Positions 56,040 to 64,000 of a DNA stretch of 64,000 nucleotides are shown piece by piece. The notes beneath the pieces were generated by a model that ran no database searches, had not been told where the DNA came from, and worked only from the letters and a program-made list of their open reading frames with translations. The translations under genes were made by a program, and so were the position numbers. Source of the stretch: Pseudopyrenochaeta lycopersici (lineage: Eukaryota; Ascomycota; Dothideomycetes; Pleosporales; Pseudopyrenochaetaceae); the NCBI GenBank assembly GCA_003313425.1, contig NHZP01000080.1, positions 1 to 64,000 of the forward strand, read 5' to 3'. Numbering within the stretch: position 1 is the stretch's first letter; the number at the start of each line of letters is the position of its first letter.

Positions 56040-56377
56040 AAGAACTTGGCAAGCCCATGGCCGTATTCTTTGCTGCCCGTTTGTTTAGTCTTTTGTTTTG
56101 CGCAAAGTTTATCGCAAACGAGCCAATGCTACTAGAGAGGTCATGCGCGCTTTAGGTCACACCACGTATCTACGTAGCTTAGCACCTCCAACGCCCTCGA
56201 CTCTACCGATCTATTTTTGGCATCGCCATTCGAACCTTACGAAATTCGTAAATACCCATTAGGCTGGTGTAAGCCGGAATTTATCTACTTTTCGACCTTC
56301 ATATATCTCGATCTCTACCCAATCGTTCTGTCACCCATCCCAGATCATCTCTAAAGCAATACCTATTCGCGCTCACT

Positions 56378-57244
56378 ATGAAGAAGAAGTCGCCGGATGT
56401 AGAAACCTGTGCCTTCGTGCAGGGTACAGCCTATCAGAAACAAAATTTCTGTGTGAAACGGACTTCTGGATTAAACCGTCATACCAGCTGCAGTTCTCTC
56501 GCAGTTATTTTGCTTATACCGCTCGTTGCTTGGATATTCTTCGATTTCTACCCTGAATCTGCGTTGTGGTGGATAGAATTTAAAGATACAGCCACATGCT
56601 TGCGCAATGGCAGCGTATCTCTTGTGTCTTCAAACTCTATCTCAGGTTATACTTCCTGCCGAAACCGACTCAAGTTCTGCGAGCCCTGGGACCGGACAAT
56701 CGCCTGCTTCAAGACCGCCGATTATAACCCTACTGGTGAGCCAACGAAACGTTCCGAGCTTCTGGACGATGGCACGGCGAGAGTGGCATGCTGGCCCAGT
56801 GGCGGCGGCGTCTGGATCCAACATGTCGCACCTGTGGATCTCGATTATCTCAAGATCAGTCGTTTCAACAACACGGACCGACCCTCACCTCATCACCCAG
56901 TCAAAGAAGACCAGTTTTGTGATCAACTGGAAGGCTTGGGAGCAGCATGGTGGTCGCTCCCACCAGTATATCCGGGCCAGAGCTGGTATCCGCACCGGAT
57001 GGAACACTGGATCCACCCTGAACGTAATAGCACCTACTTTGTGGCATGGCCCACTCGACGTGGCAGCGGCGGAGTGTGTGTTATCAGAATTGCGGAAGAG
57101 TTTTCACAACGACTCGTCCCTGGAGGAGGCATATCTTCGCGGGATTTCGTTCGAGCCTTCACTATGGACGAAAAATGCGAGATTATAGAGAGTATGGGAG
57201 GAAGGTATTACGATCAAGAAAGAGTCTCAGACATCATTCCGTAG
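56378..57244 (+). CDS. Hypothetical single-pass membrane protein, 288 residues
   Basis: Starts at the ATG at 56378 (MKKKSPDVETC) after a pyrimidine-rich leader and runs without introns to the TAG at 57242-57244. A basic cytosolic-type N-terminus is followed by one membrane segment (SSLAVILLIPLVAWIFFDFY, residues about 40-59), then a long Cys- and Trp-rich outer domain (WWIEFKDTATC, YTSCRNRLKFCEPW, YPGQSWYPHRMEHWIHP). This suggests a type II protein of the secretory pathway or cell surface. No family recognised. It is one of the few undamaged host-like genes in this part. Confidence 0.7.
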   Translation: MKKKSPDVETCAFVQGTAYQKQNFCVKRTSGLNRHTSCSSLAVILLIPLVAWIFFDFYPESALWWIEFKDTATCLRNGSVSLVSSNSISGYTSCRNRLKFCEPWDRTIACFKTADYNPTGEPTKRSELLDDGTARVACWPSGGGVWIQHVAPVDLDYLKISRFNNTDRPSPHHPVKEDQFCDQLEGLGAAWWSLPPVYPGQSWYPHRMEHWIHPERNSTYFVAWPTRRGSGGVCVIRIAEEFSQRLVPGGGISSRDFVRAFTMDEKCEIIESMGGRYYDQERVSDIIP

Positions 57245-57407
57245 CCTCATTTCGTTACCGAGTGGCACCGATCCTCCACTACAGCCTACACCACGCTACA
57301 ACGGCCTACACTAGCTCTCTGCAGCCTACGCTACCTGTTTCCAGCCTGCTTGGCACTCATGTGTCTAACCATTGCTTTGTATATTTAGATCCTTAGTTAA
57401 GTCCTTA

Positions 57408-57714
57408 TTTAAGATAGTCCGCTTCTTTCAAGTCCTTCCTGACGACTCTCCTGCCTTTGTGTGATGGTTCGTTTTGCCACTTGGCTTGTAGAGCCGCACC
57501 GTGGTACTTATTCTCAAGCGTCTTTAGATCGTGCCGTAACTCCCTGTCTTTGATCGATTTCGTTTTGATTTGCTTCCCGCGCCGGTAGGTCTTCTTGGCC
57601 TCAGCGGGATGTAGTTTCACCGCGATTGCTTCCGGGCCGAGGTTGCTCTGGTGGTCTGATGATTTTTCTGCGGATTTTAGCGACAGCCGTAGTGCTCGAA
57701 TATCGTTCGTCCAT
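57408..57714 (-). pseudogene. Fragment resembling the N-terminus of Utp7/WDR46
   Basis: The frame ending at 57405 reads AVKLHPAEAKKTYRRGKQIK, then KSIKDRELRHDLKTLENKYH and GAALQAKW. This matches the pattern I recall for the N-terminal region of the small-subunit processome protein Utp7 (RGKKI...KDKKLR..LK.LE.KYK.A...AK). An upstream start (MDERYSSTTAVAKIR) is in a different frame. The beta-propeller that should follow is absent, so this is a truncated duplicate, not the working gene. Confidence 0.4.
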
Positions 57715-57904
57715 GGGACGCTAATATTTTCAGCCGTTATCGATACGCCTCATTTGTGGTGAAGGGGCATCGGCGATTCAGATACCCCTTCTGTCTAATC
57801 CTACGCTATTTTTCCATCATTGTTTTCGCCTTCATGAACGCTTCGAGTCAAGACACACTCCCAAGAGCCACTACGATGTCCGCTAACAATCCATGCCATC
57901 AGAT

Positions 57905-59030
57905 TAAGAGAACTAGGAAGTTGCTAACGTAAACCACAACCGAACGGCGCACCCCAATAAGGTTATACTCTTTGCACACGAATAACTCAACACTACAATA
58001 AGCCACTGCATTGCGCAGTATATAGAATTAATTGCTAAGATCTACTATATCCTTCTTACATGTGCGAGAGTTGTGTCCTATCTTGCCGCAGCGCTTACAA
58101 TGCCTTTTACGCACGCTGCTAGCACCTGCTTGAGCCCTACCTTCCTGCCTTCCCTCCTCTACTTGTGCCTCAGCGTCCTTTTGAGCGATTAATTCGTCAG
58201 CCTCTGCCTTTGATAGGTCTCCTCCCTTCTGAATCCGCTTCCTCTTACGTGATTTTCGCTCCGATGCAGCCTTATTTGCCTGCTCAAGGCTGGCTACTTG
58301 AGCTTCTAGCAACGCGTGTGAATGCACCCTTAAAGTCGAACCCTTTTTGACTTGTAGAACGATCTCAAGAATAGAATCAGGCGATGAGCTCTTATGCTCT
58401 CGAATCCGCTTCAAGATCAGCGTTGTTTGAGCCTCTATCTCCCAGGCGTTGCTTGAGGTTTTCGAATTCCATTCTCTAGTCCATGGTACAGGAGGTGTGG
58501 GCGTGCGAGGCTTCACTTCAAGCCTTGATATCACAACATCTAGGTTTTGTGGGACTAAGCCAGTTGCTCGGAAGCTGGATAAGATATTCTCCTTTGAGAA
58601 TGAGCCCTTGAAGACCTGCTTAAAGGAGGCTAGGAACGCCTTTTTGTCGATATGTTCGATATGGCTGTATGCCAAGGCCCTAATCTCTCGCCCATACGCC
58701 CGCTTCAACGACGAAAATAACCTACATCAAGCGGCTGCAAGATGTGCGATGCGTGGAGGCATACAAAGGGTAATAATCTTGCTTTCCTCGCACAGATCTT
58801 GGAAGGCAAGAGACTTGTGGCTCTCGTGGCCGTCAATAATAAGTAGCCGATAGCTACAAGAGCGTATTTTACAGCTGCAACATTAATAATTGCGGTTCCT
58901 ACTGGCATTAAGATATTCTCTTGACTGTACGGCCCTCTGTATGCTTGATAAAGTGCTGCAGCCAGACTAAACTATTCTTATTTGTTGTCCAGCCGTTATC
59001 GCTAACACTAATACGCCATTCAGGTAGTAT
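57905..59030 (-). pseudogene. Pogo/Fot-type transposase, 5'-truncated and frame-shifted
   Basis: From upstream to downstream on the minus strand: LPEWRISVSDNGWTTNKNSL and VWLQHFIKHTEGR, a break, YRLLIIDGHESHKSLAFQDL (holding a catalytic Asp), a shift near 58753, then SHILQPLDVGYFRR, and an open C-terminal frame 58708-58028 with HSHALLEAQVASLEQANKAA and a CCHC knuckle (CKRCGKIGHNSRTC). These are the DDE and tail regions of Fot1/pogo transposases. The N-terminal DNA-binding part is missing. The 3' non-coding stretch to about 57905 aligns with the fragment at 51994-52435. Confidence 0.85.
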
Positions 59031-59205
59031 AGAGCAAGATGAGCCGAAGCCAATTGACGACGACGCCGAAGACGAAGAAGAGGATGCTGACGAGACCGGC
59101 GACGACGCAATACAGAAAGCGGGAGACGAGGCTGTAGACACAAACGAAGACACCGCCGACAACACCGAGGACGATGCTACATTATTCGATATCGAGATTG
59201 AGTAA
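59031..59205 (+). pseudogene. Acidic C-terminal tail of an unidentified protein
   Basis: From the point where pogo similarity stops, the plus strand reads a very acidic stretch (IDDDAEDEEEDADETGDD, then EAVDTNEDTADNTEDDATLF) ending in TAA at 59203-59205. It looks like the tail of a larger protein cut by the pogo insertion. The parent protein is unknown. Confidence 0.35.
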
Positions 59206-59845
59206 TAAACCAAAGACACTTGTGCTACACGGCTGCAGGAAGCGCAAGGACGGACACTATGGCGTAGCAGCTGAATACTGAGAAACTTATCCCTTCGTCT
59301 GCTGGATATACTCTCAATCTATGGGGGCCTTGATGTAAGAGGCCAAAGCCTAGTTGTAATGTTCCTCGGTGGAACCTTCGGAGTCCTAGAAACTTCTAGA
59401 AGTTCTCGATCATAGCGCCACGAGGAGTTAGGCAGATATAAATGCTGCCTTACTCCTGAGATAGCTTTCTTCTTCATTGAATACAATCCTGTTACCAGGC
59501 ATCGGCAACCTTTGCGCAGCCCCTTACAATCTCCTAGGGACAGCCGGCGCATTCGACCCATAACCCAGTCGCACTTGCCTTCAAAGAATATCGACACATG
59601 CACGGTATTAGTCCGCGCCACTAAGTTCACAGAGCGGATTGTCACAACTGAACGTCTAGTCACATCTTCCGTCATCCCTAGATAAACTCGCGGTACAATG
59701 ACAATGTCGTCATCCACGTTACTCGGAGCTGTGGCTTTTAGCGCGGCCGGCTGAAGTGTTAACTTGCCCCACGAGAGCTTTAGGTGCCGCGATAGCTTCA
59801 GACACAGAGAATGGAAGCAAAACTACGGCGAAGAATGGGCAGAAT
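59206..59845. other. No firm gene
   Basis: A minus-strand frame at 59717-59319 is open (132 codons) but has no family features. The region probably contains downstream exons of the minus-strand gene starting at 60121, but I could not place splice sites with confidence. Confidence 0.25.
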
Positions 59846-60121
59846 CTAAGCGCATAGTCCATCAAAACCGAGAAGGAACCATTGCCATGTATTTTCAAGC
59901 GTGATAATTTCTCTTCGTTGCACTGTGTACCGGTTGATGATGGCTCGCTCCCGGAGTTCGAAGTCCACGGCCTTCTCACTCAGTTGCCTCGCTATCTCAA
60001 TCATATCGATCGAGTCATGGAATTCGCGTATGGCCGATTCTAATCGTTCTCTGTACAATCTCTGGTATGTACTAACGTGCGTCACTGCGTAGCGAGACAC
60101 TGTTGGTATATAAACCGCCAT
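59846..60121 (-). CDS. Possible first exon of an unknown gene, divergent partner
   Basis: Starts at the ATG at 60121 (MAVYIPTVSRYAVTHV) and runs 91 codons, mostly helical and charged (ESAIREFHDSIDMIEIARQL, SEKAVDFELRERAIINR). The segment encoding TVSRYAV is identical in DNA to the start of the plus-strand frame at 60739, making a divergent pair. It may splice onward. No family recognised. Confidence 0.35.
   Translation of the reverse strand: MAVYIPTVSRYAVTHVSTYQRLYRERLESAIREFHDSIDMIEIARQLSEKAVDFELRERAIINRYTVQRREIITLENTWQWFLLGFDGLCA
60082..60105 (-). repeat. 24-bp inverted repeat, left member
   Basis: Perfect reverse complement of 60734-60757. Both members lie inside the first codons of the two divergent frames (TVSRYAV in each). 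They bracket the 328-bp palindromic unit at 60327-60654. Confidence 0.9.
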
Positions 60122-60326
60122 ACACTATGACCAGGCATGGATTCATGTTTTTGGTCTAGTGGTAAATTTACAACAGACACACTGTGTGGCGAGACAAATG
60201 AGGGGTAACGTCTATCCCTTCGTCGTGGGACACCCCCCGATATAGGACACTTTTGTAGTTTAGCTGCGAGTGAGTCGTGCCGCTAAGGTATACTAAATAG
60301 TCGCGGGTAGAATGTTATTGTCAAAC

Positions 60327-60654
60327 ATCACAGTGACTGAAACAGCAATATGTGACAGGGGCCGTGGGCGTATATATATGAGTGAGGCACCACGCCTGTA
60401 GGAATAATAACAATGAACACAATCACATGCTTTAACAGACACACCCTCTCTAGTTGGTTGCCAGGTCACGTGATGTGACGGCTCATCACAAACGGTGATG
60501 TGATGTGATGTGATGTGATGAGCCATTCCCAAAACACACCCTTTGTTAAAGCAAGTGATTGTGTTCATTGTTATTATTCCTACAGGCGTGGTGCCTCACT
60601 CATATATATACGCCCACGGCCCCTGTCACATATTGCTGTTTCAGTCACTGTGAT
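60327..60654. repeat. Palindromic unit with 111-bp arms and GTGAT repeats
   Basis: Arms 60327-60437 and 60544-60654 are almost perfect reverse complements. They include a TATATATA stretch and the block CACGCCTGTAGGAATAATAA. The 106-bp centre holds a second, smaller inverted repeat (GGCTCATCAC / GTGATGAGCC) around five tandem GTGAT units at about 60496-60518. Termini read ATCACAGTGACTG and CAGTCACTGTGAT. It could be a MITE or a symmetric promoter between divergent genes. Confidence 0.9.
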
Positions 60655-60733
60655 TTTTGAAACCCTTAGCTATCAATCTGTGTATATAGGTCTCTAGCTT
60701 ACAGGCAGAATAATCACCACTTCTTCCTATTCT

Positions 60734-60757
60734 CAACAGTGTCTCGCTACGCAGTGA
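60734..60757 (+). repeat. 24-bp inverted repeat, right member
   Basis: Perfect partner of 60082-60105, at the start of the plus-strand frame. Confidence 0.9.
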
Positions 60758-61158
60758 GGGACGTTACGAAAACTGTTCTGGCCCTTCTGGTTATTCAATT
60801 TTTCCTGATTTCGGACTTACAAAGAATGTGTCTAATTTCGACGTTTTATCGAAGTCTATCCCTCAATCGATCTTTGATCGGCCAAGAGCAGCTAGACATA
60901 TCGGTTACCTCCAATCTTAGTACTTGGTACAGCAACAAGGACCCATACTCGTCTAATTCCACCTCCTGCGAGAAATTTTTTAAAACCTTTACTGCCCTCG
61001 ACATTGCTACATCCTGCATTCCATTACCCAATTTCACATGGAACCGAGTGTGGGAAAATCCCGGACTTTTTGCAACTGAGCCAAGGACCCAGAAATGCCA
61101 TAAGACAGGTCAATCCAATCTTGTGTCCCCGGTTTCTCTTTCCCAAAACAGATTTTGA
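60739..61158 (+). CDS. Possible gene 5' part, secreted or membrane protein
   Basis: The frame is open from at least 60670 to the TGA at 61156-61158, but no ATG is in the right place, so a short first exon or a lost start is likely. It contains a membrane or signal-like segment (VLALLVIQFFLISDL), then a stretch with several N-glycosylation-type sites (SVTSNLSTWYSN, SSNSTSCEKFF, LPNFTWNRV). No family recognised. Its first codons duplicate those of the divergent minus-strand frame. Confidence 0.35.
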   Translation: MSRYAVRDVTKTVLALLVIQFFLISDLQRMCLISTFYRSLSLNRSLIGQEQLDISVTSNLSTWYSNKDPYSSNSTSCEKFFKTFTALDIATSCIPLPNFTWNRVWENPGLFATEPRTQKCHKTGQSNLVSPVSLSQNRF

Positions 61159-62156
61159 AGACAGGGCAGATCAGGACGGAATCTAAGCCAAATCAGGAAA
61201 TTGTTCCAATAGGCAGGCGTATCTAACCTCCTGAGCAAAGTCTTAGGGTCCTACTGACCATTAGATGGAGGAGGGTTCTGTTGACCCTCAGTTCCTTCCA
61301 TGTTGCTATCCATGTTCACTAATATGGATTACATGTAAGAAGCAGCGATTTGATGTGAGGTAGGTTAAGCGAGTTCTAGCGAGTGGTTTTTATACGGAGC
61401 TTGAGGGGGCCCAAAATTGAACTCAAAATCATAAAAGGCATATCAAGGCTGAAACTGGTCGCTGTCAGAGCAAATTGCTGCCTTCCGAGGGGTCCAGTTT
61501 CGGGTCTCATTCTACATGCAATATCAACGAGGACGGGGGACCAAAACTGGGGTTGTGTATGCACTCAACGAAACGAAGTGAAAGGGCCCAGAATCGGACA
61601 CAACTCTCAGTCGATGAACCCTTGGTAAATTCCAATGCGTAACACCGCCGCCTCACACAGGCAAATGTGCATTTGACAGGTAAGTTAATCACATAGAGAG
61701 AGGAAAGGTGAGAGCTACGAGGTGAGGCGAGAGGTGAGGCGAGAGGTGAAAGAAGAAGGGGACGACGGTATGGATGAAGACAGTTCTCGCAGTTTTTAAT
61801 GTAAACAAGCAGAACATCTTGTTCAGGTCAAGTTAGGTCGATATATTGACATCTTAATATTCATGAACAAATTGTAGCAGAAAGTTCTCATTGGCCAAGC
61901 TGAGTTACTCTAAAGAATCAATCAATATCAAAGTGAACGCAGCAACTAGCTTGATTGCTTGCCCGTCAGAAGCATGGGCACATAGCAAAGAATGGCAACT
62001 CATCGCCATCAAGCTGTTTGACCAAGCATCCTTTGTGAAGCGAGTGCTTCCCGCAGCCTTTTTGAATCATATCCTGAAACTCCTCAAAGTCTCTCTTGCG
62101 TGCGAGATAAATAAAAAGCTGCTGCTGAAGAAAAGGATTCAATCGGCTATAGCACG
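61159..62156. other. No firm gene; short tandem repeat at 61719-61748
   Basis: Contains a GAGGTGAGGCGA unit repeated about two and a half times (61719-61748). A plus-strand frame at 61891-62156 (SEAWAHSKEWQLIAIKLF) runs directly into the MITE at 62157 and could be part of an interrupted gene. Nothing else recognised. Confidence 0.3.
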
Positions 62157-62347
62157 CAGTGTGGCCAGTGGATGGAACGGATCGTCGATCCAATCCAGCG
62201 CCACACAATCCAGGAGTATTCAGTCCAATCCAAATCTAGTCTCGCTTAGACACGCTGTGCCTGAGGCAGAACTGATTGGACTGAATATCCCTGCGTTGTG
62301 TGGCGTTGGATTGGATCGACGATCCATTCCATCCACTGGCCACACAA
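62157..62347. mobile_element. 191-bp hAT MITE related to element 5
   Basis: It starts CAGTGTGGCCAGTGGATGGA, as element 5 does, and ends TCCATCCACTGGCCACACAA, where the last two bases differ from the expected TG. The 8-bp duplication ATAGCACG lies at 62149-62156 and 62348-62355. Both ends contain the block GGATCGTCGATCCAATCC or its complement. It has no coding sequence; the transposase of element 5 is the obvious candidate to move it. Confidence 0.93.
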
Positions 62348-62355
62348 ATAGCACG

Positions 62356-62813
62356 TGACGAGAAGGTCCATGAAGTAGAGGAAAGAAAGCTGAAAGAGTA
62401 GCGTGACGAGCAGAGAAGCTCGAAGAAGCTGCGGAATGGAAGGAAGAAACCATCGTAAGAAGGCGGCAGTAAGGAAGCCAAAGGAAGAGCTGCGGTAGGT
62501 ACGAAAACAGCTGCAAAATCAAAAGGGTCGGCCATTAATTGCGGGGGAGAAGTGCGGGGGGGAAGGAGTCGGCAAGGTGGCGAATGAGGGACGAAAGAGG
62601 GTCATGGAAGGGATGAATCAGAGGCGCGGATTGGGAGGCCAAGCTTAACCCCTGCAAATAGATTGTTCACACGGGCACACCTGACTTTTCCCGGCGAAGT
62701 CTATTTTTAGGCACTTCAAATCCTCTTCTATCATCTTCACTCTTCACCTGATATTCTCTTTCTTCTGAGAAACCGTAAGAGAAGTGCACGATCTCCATGA
62801 TCAATATGTCAAT
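62356..62813. other. Upstream region of the right-edge gene
   Basis: Purine-rich to 62640 with no convincing frame. The last 150 bp, pyrimidine-rich (ATCCTCTTCTATCATCTTC), precede the ATG at 62814 and probably form the promoter and leader. Confidence 0.35.
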
Positions 62814-64000
62814 ATGAGAGACTGGATATCATTCCCATGTTTACAGCTCCTCATTACTTCGATATGTCTCGTCTCTCCTGTCACATGCTACTACGACCAT
62901 GGTTCCAGGTACTGGAATGGCAAGCCGGATCCAATAGGGATTGACTTTGCTGCTACATATGCGTGAGCATTCATACCAATTTTCATCTCAAACTGTCATG
63001 TATCTGATATCGTGTAGAATTGCGGTCTATGCCGACAGCGAAAACAATTTCACCGTTTTAGGCCTTGCTCACGGCTTGTCTGAAAACGGCAACGATTATG
63101 CGCGATATGTGGAAGCCCTGCATGCCCAAACAACAAACTGGGGATCTCTAAACCCAATAACTGACGATAGTGCTCAATTCGAGTCAGATAGGTGGTACGA
63201 GCAGGCTGCAAGTCGAGTCTCTTCGTCGTACCAGGAGGTCAAATGGAGAGCATGCAGAACTGTGCGGCCACTTCTAAAGACGACCGAGTTCTTCCACCAG
63301 ATCTGCTGTCCAAACAATGCCTACGAGCCTCGACTCCCAGAATCCAAATATCGACACCTCGTCTCTCAGTACGAACGCACAATGCAGCTCAAACGCCTCG
63401 TGACAAAATTCTTCCGCCCTTCAACGATCCCGCAGCCTCTTACCAAGAGCGAGTTTGTGTTCTTGATATACCAGCTTCTCGTCGACCTCAAGTCTCAAGC
63501 CCAGAAAGAACAAAACATCAGTATCACATCCGCTGTACTCGGTGTTCCACCCTGGGTGCCGTACGAATTGAGAGACTTATTCGATGAAGCAGCTTTTCTC
63601 GCTGGCATTGGTACATTCAATTCACCATTCGACAGACCTTATAGCCGAGTTAAATTATCCGTCAAGACAGCTTCGCCTAGCTCACAACAACCCAACAAAA
63701 CAGTCATGGTTCTAGACCACGGGCAATACCATTTCAGCGCCCACCATTTTGTAATGGACAAGTGGAACGCGTCCGTAGAAAGATTCTCTTCGAGAGCAGC
63801 AACCTTCGGCTCACGTTGGATCTGGGCAAATCTCGGAACTAGGCTCATCGATGACTTGAACTCAAACGTGACGGAAGAAGAAAAGATCCTGCGGGGAAGC
63901 GTTTCAAGGAATGAGCTCTTGAAGGTCATAGATGCTAGGAAAGTTATCAAACACAGCACACAGTGGCCAGAAAATCTAGAGTTTACCAATCGAAGCAAAA
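62814..64000 (+). CDS. Secreted protein with possible Hsp70/actin-like fold, runs off right edge
   Basis: Exon 1 is 62814-62962, and exon 2 starts at 63018 and is open to the window end, over a 55-nt intron (GTGAGC to GTGTAG). At least 377 residues are visible. A signal peptide (LQLLITSICLVSPVTC) is followed by PIGIDFAATYAIAVYADSEN, which resembles the phosphate-1 loop (GIDFG....AV) of Hsp70/actin-type ATPases. Later blocks, SITSAVLGVPPWVPYELRDL with FDEAAFLAGI and KTVMVLDHGQYHFSAH, resemble the PSYF..QR and DLGGGT regions but lack the canonical residues. This fits divergent, secreted fungal Hsp70-like proteins. Gene reality is strong, the fold assignment moderate. Confidence 0.7.

Noticed and set aside
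60494..60520. CRISPR-like or regulatory array of GTGAT units
   Set aside because: Five tandem 5-mers inside a palindrome are a simple microsatellite. This is a eukaryotic sequence and there are no spaced repeats.

Overview
This window is from a filamentous ascomycete (Pezizomycotina; I would not name a genus). The evidence is short GT-AG introns of about 46-97 nt with CTAAC/CTGAC-type branch sites, an AA11-like lytic polysaccharide monooxygenase, fungal carboxylesterase, DHA2-transporter and NmrA families, and a dense mix of fungal DNA transposons. Stop codons in several dead copies are C-to-T changes in CpA context, the pattern left by repeat-induced point mutation (RIP). The region looks like a transposon-rich accessory compartment.

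Layout. 1-4160: two Tc1-type (DD34E) elements, one running off the left edge. 4390-5236: a two-exon gene of unknown function. 7872-12512: a DHA2-type MFS transporter whose first exon is split by an intact hAT element (7892-10667, 8-bp target duplication). 13005-17706: an unknown 374-residue gene, a coiled-coil gene and an AA11-like monooxygenase. 18005-21242: a second intact hAT. 21915-29310: a membrane-protein fragment, a secreted carboxylesterase with two CpA-type nonsense codons, and a secreted beta-propeller-like gene; the last two lie between inverted copies of one hAT 5' end. 29558-32600: a decayed hAT inserted in a LINE remnant. 33091-36080: an intact NmrA-like reductase between about 360-bp inverted repeats. 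36209-39913: an alpha/beta hydrolase split by a third intact hAT. 39957-41306: a complete Tc1 element. 42291-47670: nested remnants (hAT fragment, LTR-like pieces, a MULE transposase split by a fourth intact hAT). 47598-51780: a convergent pair, a DUF6589-like protein and a RecQ-like helicase. 51990-62347: pogo remnants, a broken membrane-protein gene, a 500-bp foldback palindrome, a small type-II-like membrane protein, divergent homologous gene starts around a palindrome, and a 191-bp hAT MITE. 62814 to the right edge: a secreted protein with a possible Hsp70/actin-like fold.

How the parts relate. Four structurally complete hAT elements of different families sit within 40 kb. Two of them split recognisable enzyme or transporter genes, and their perfect 8-bp duplications indicate recent insertion. 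Older elements carry frameshifts and CpA-type nonsense changes. The best candidates for something not described before are the DUF6589-like/RecQ-like helicase pair and the inverted-repeat-bracketed NmrA unit.
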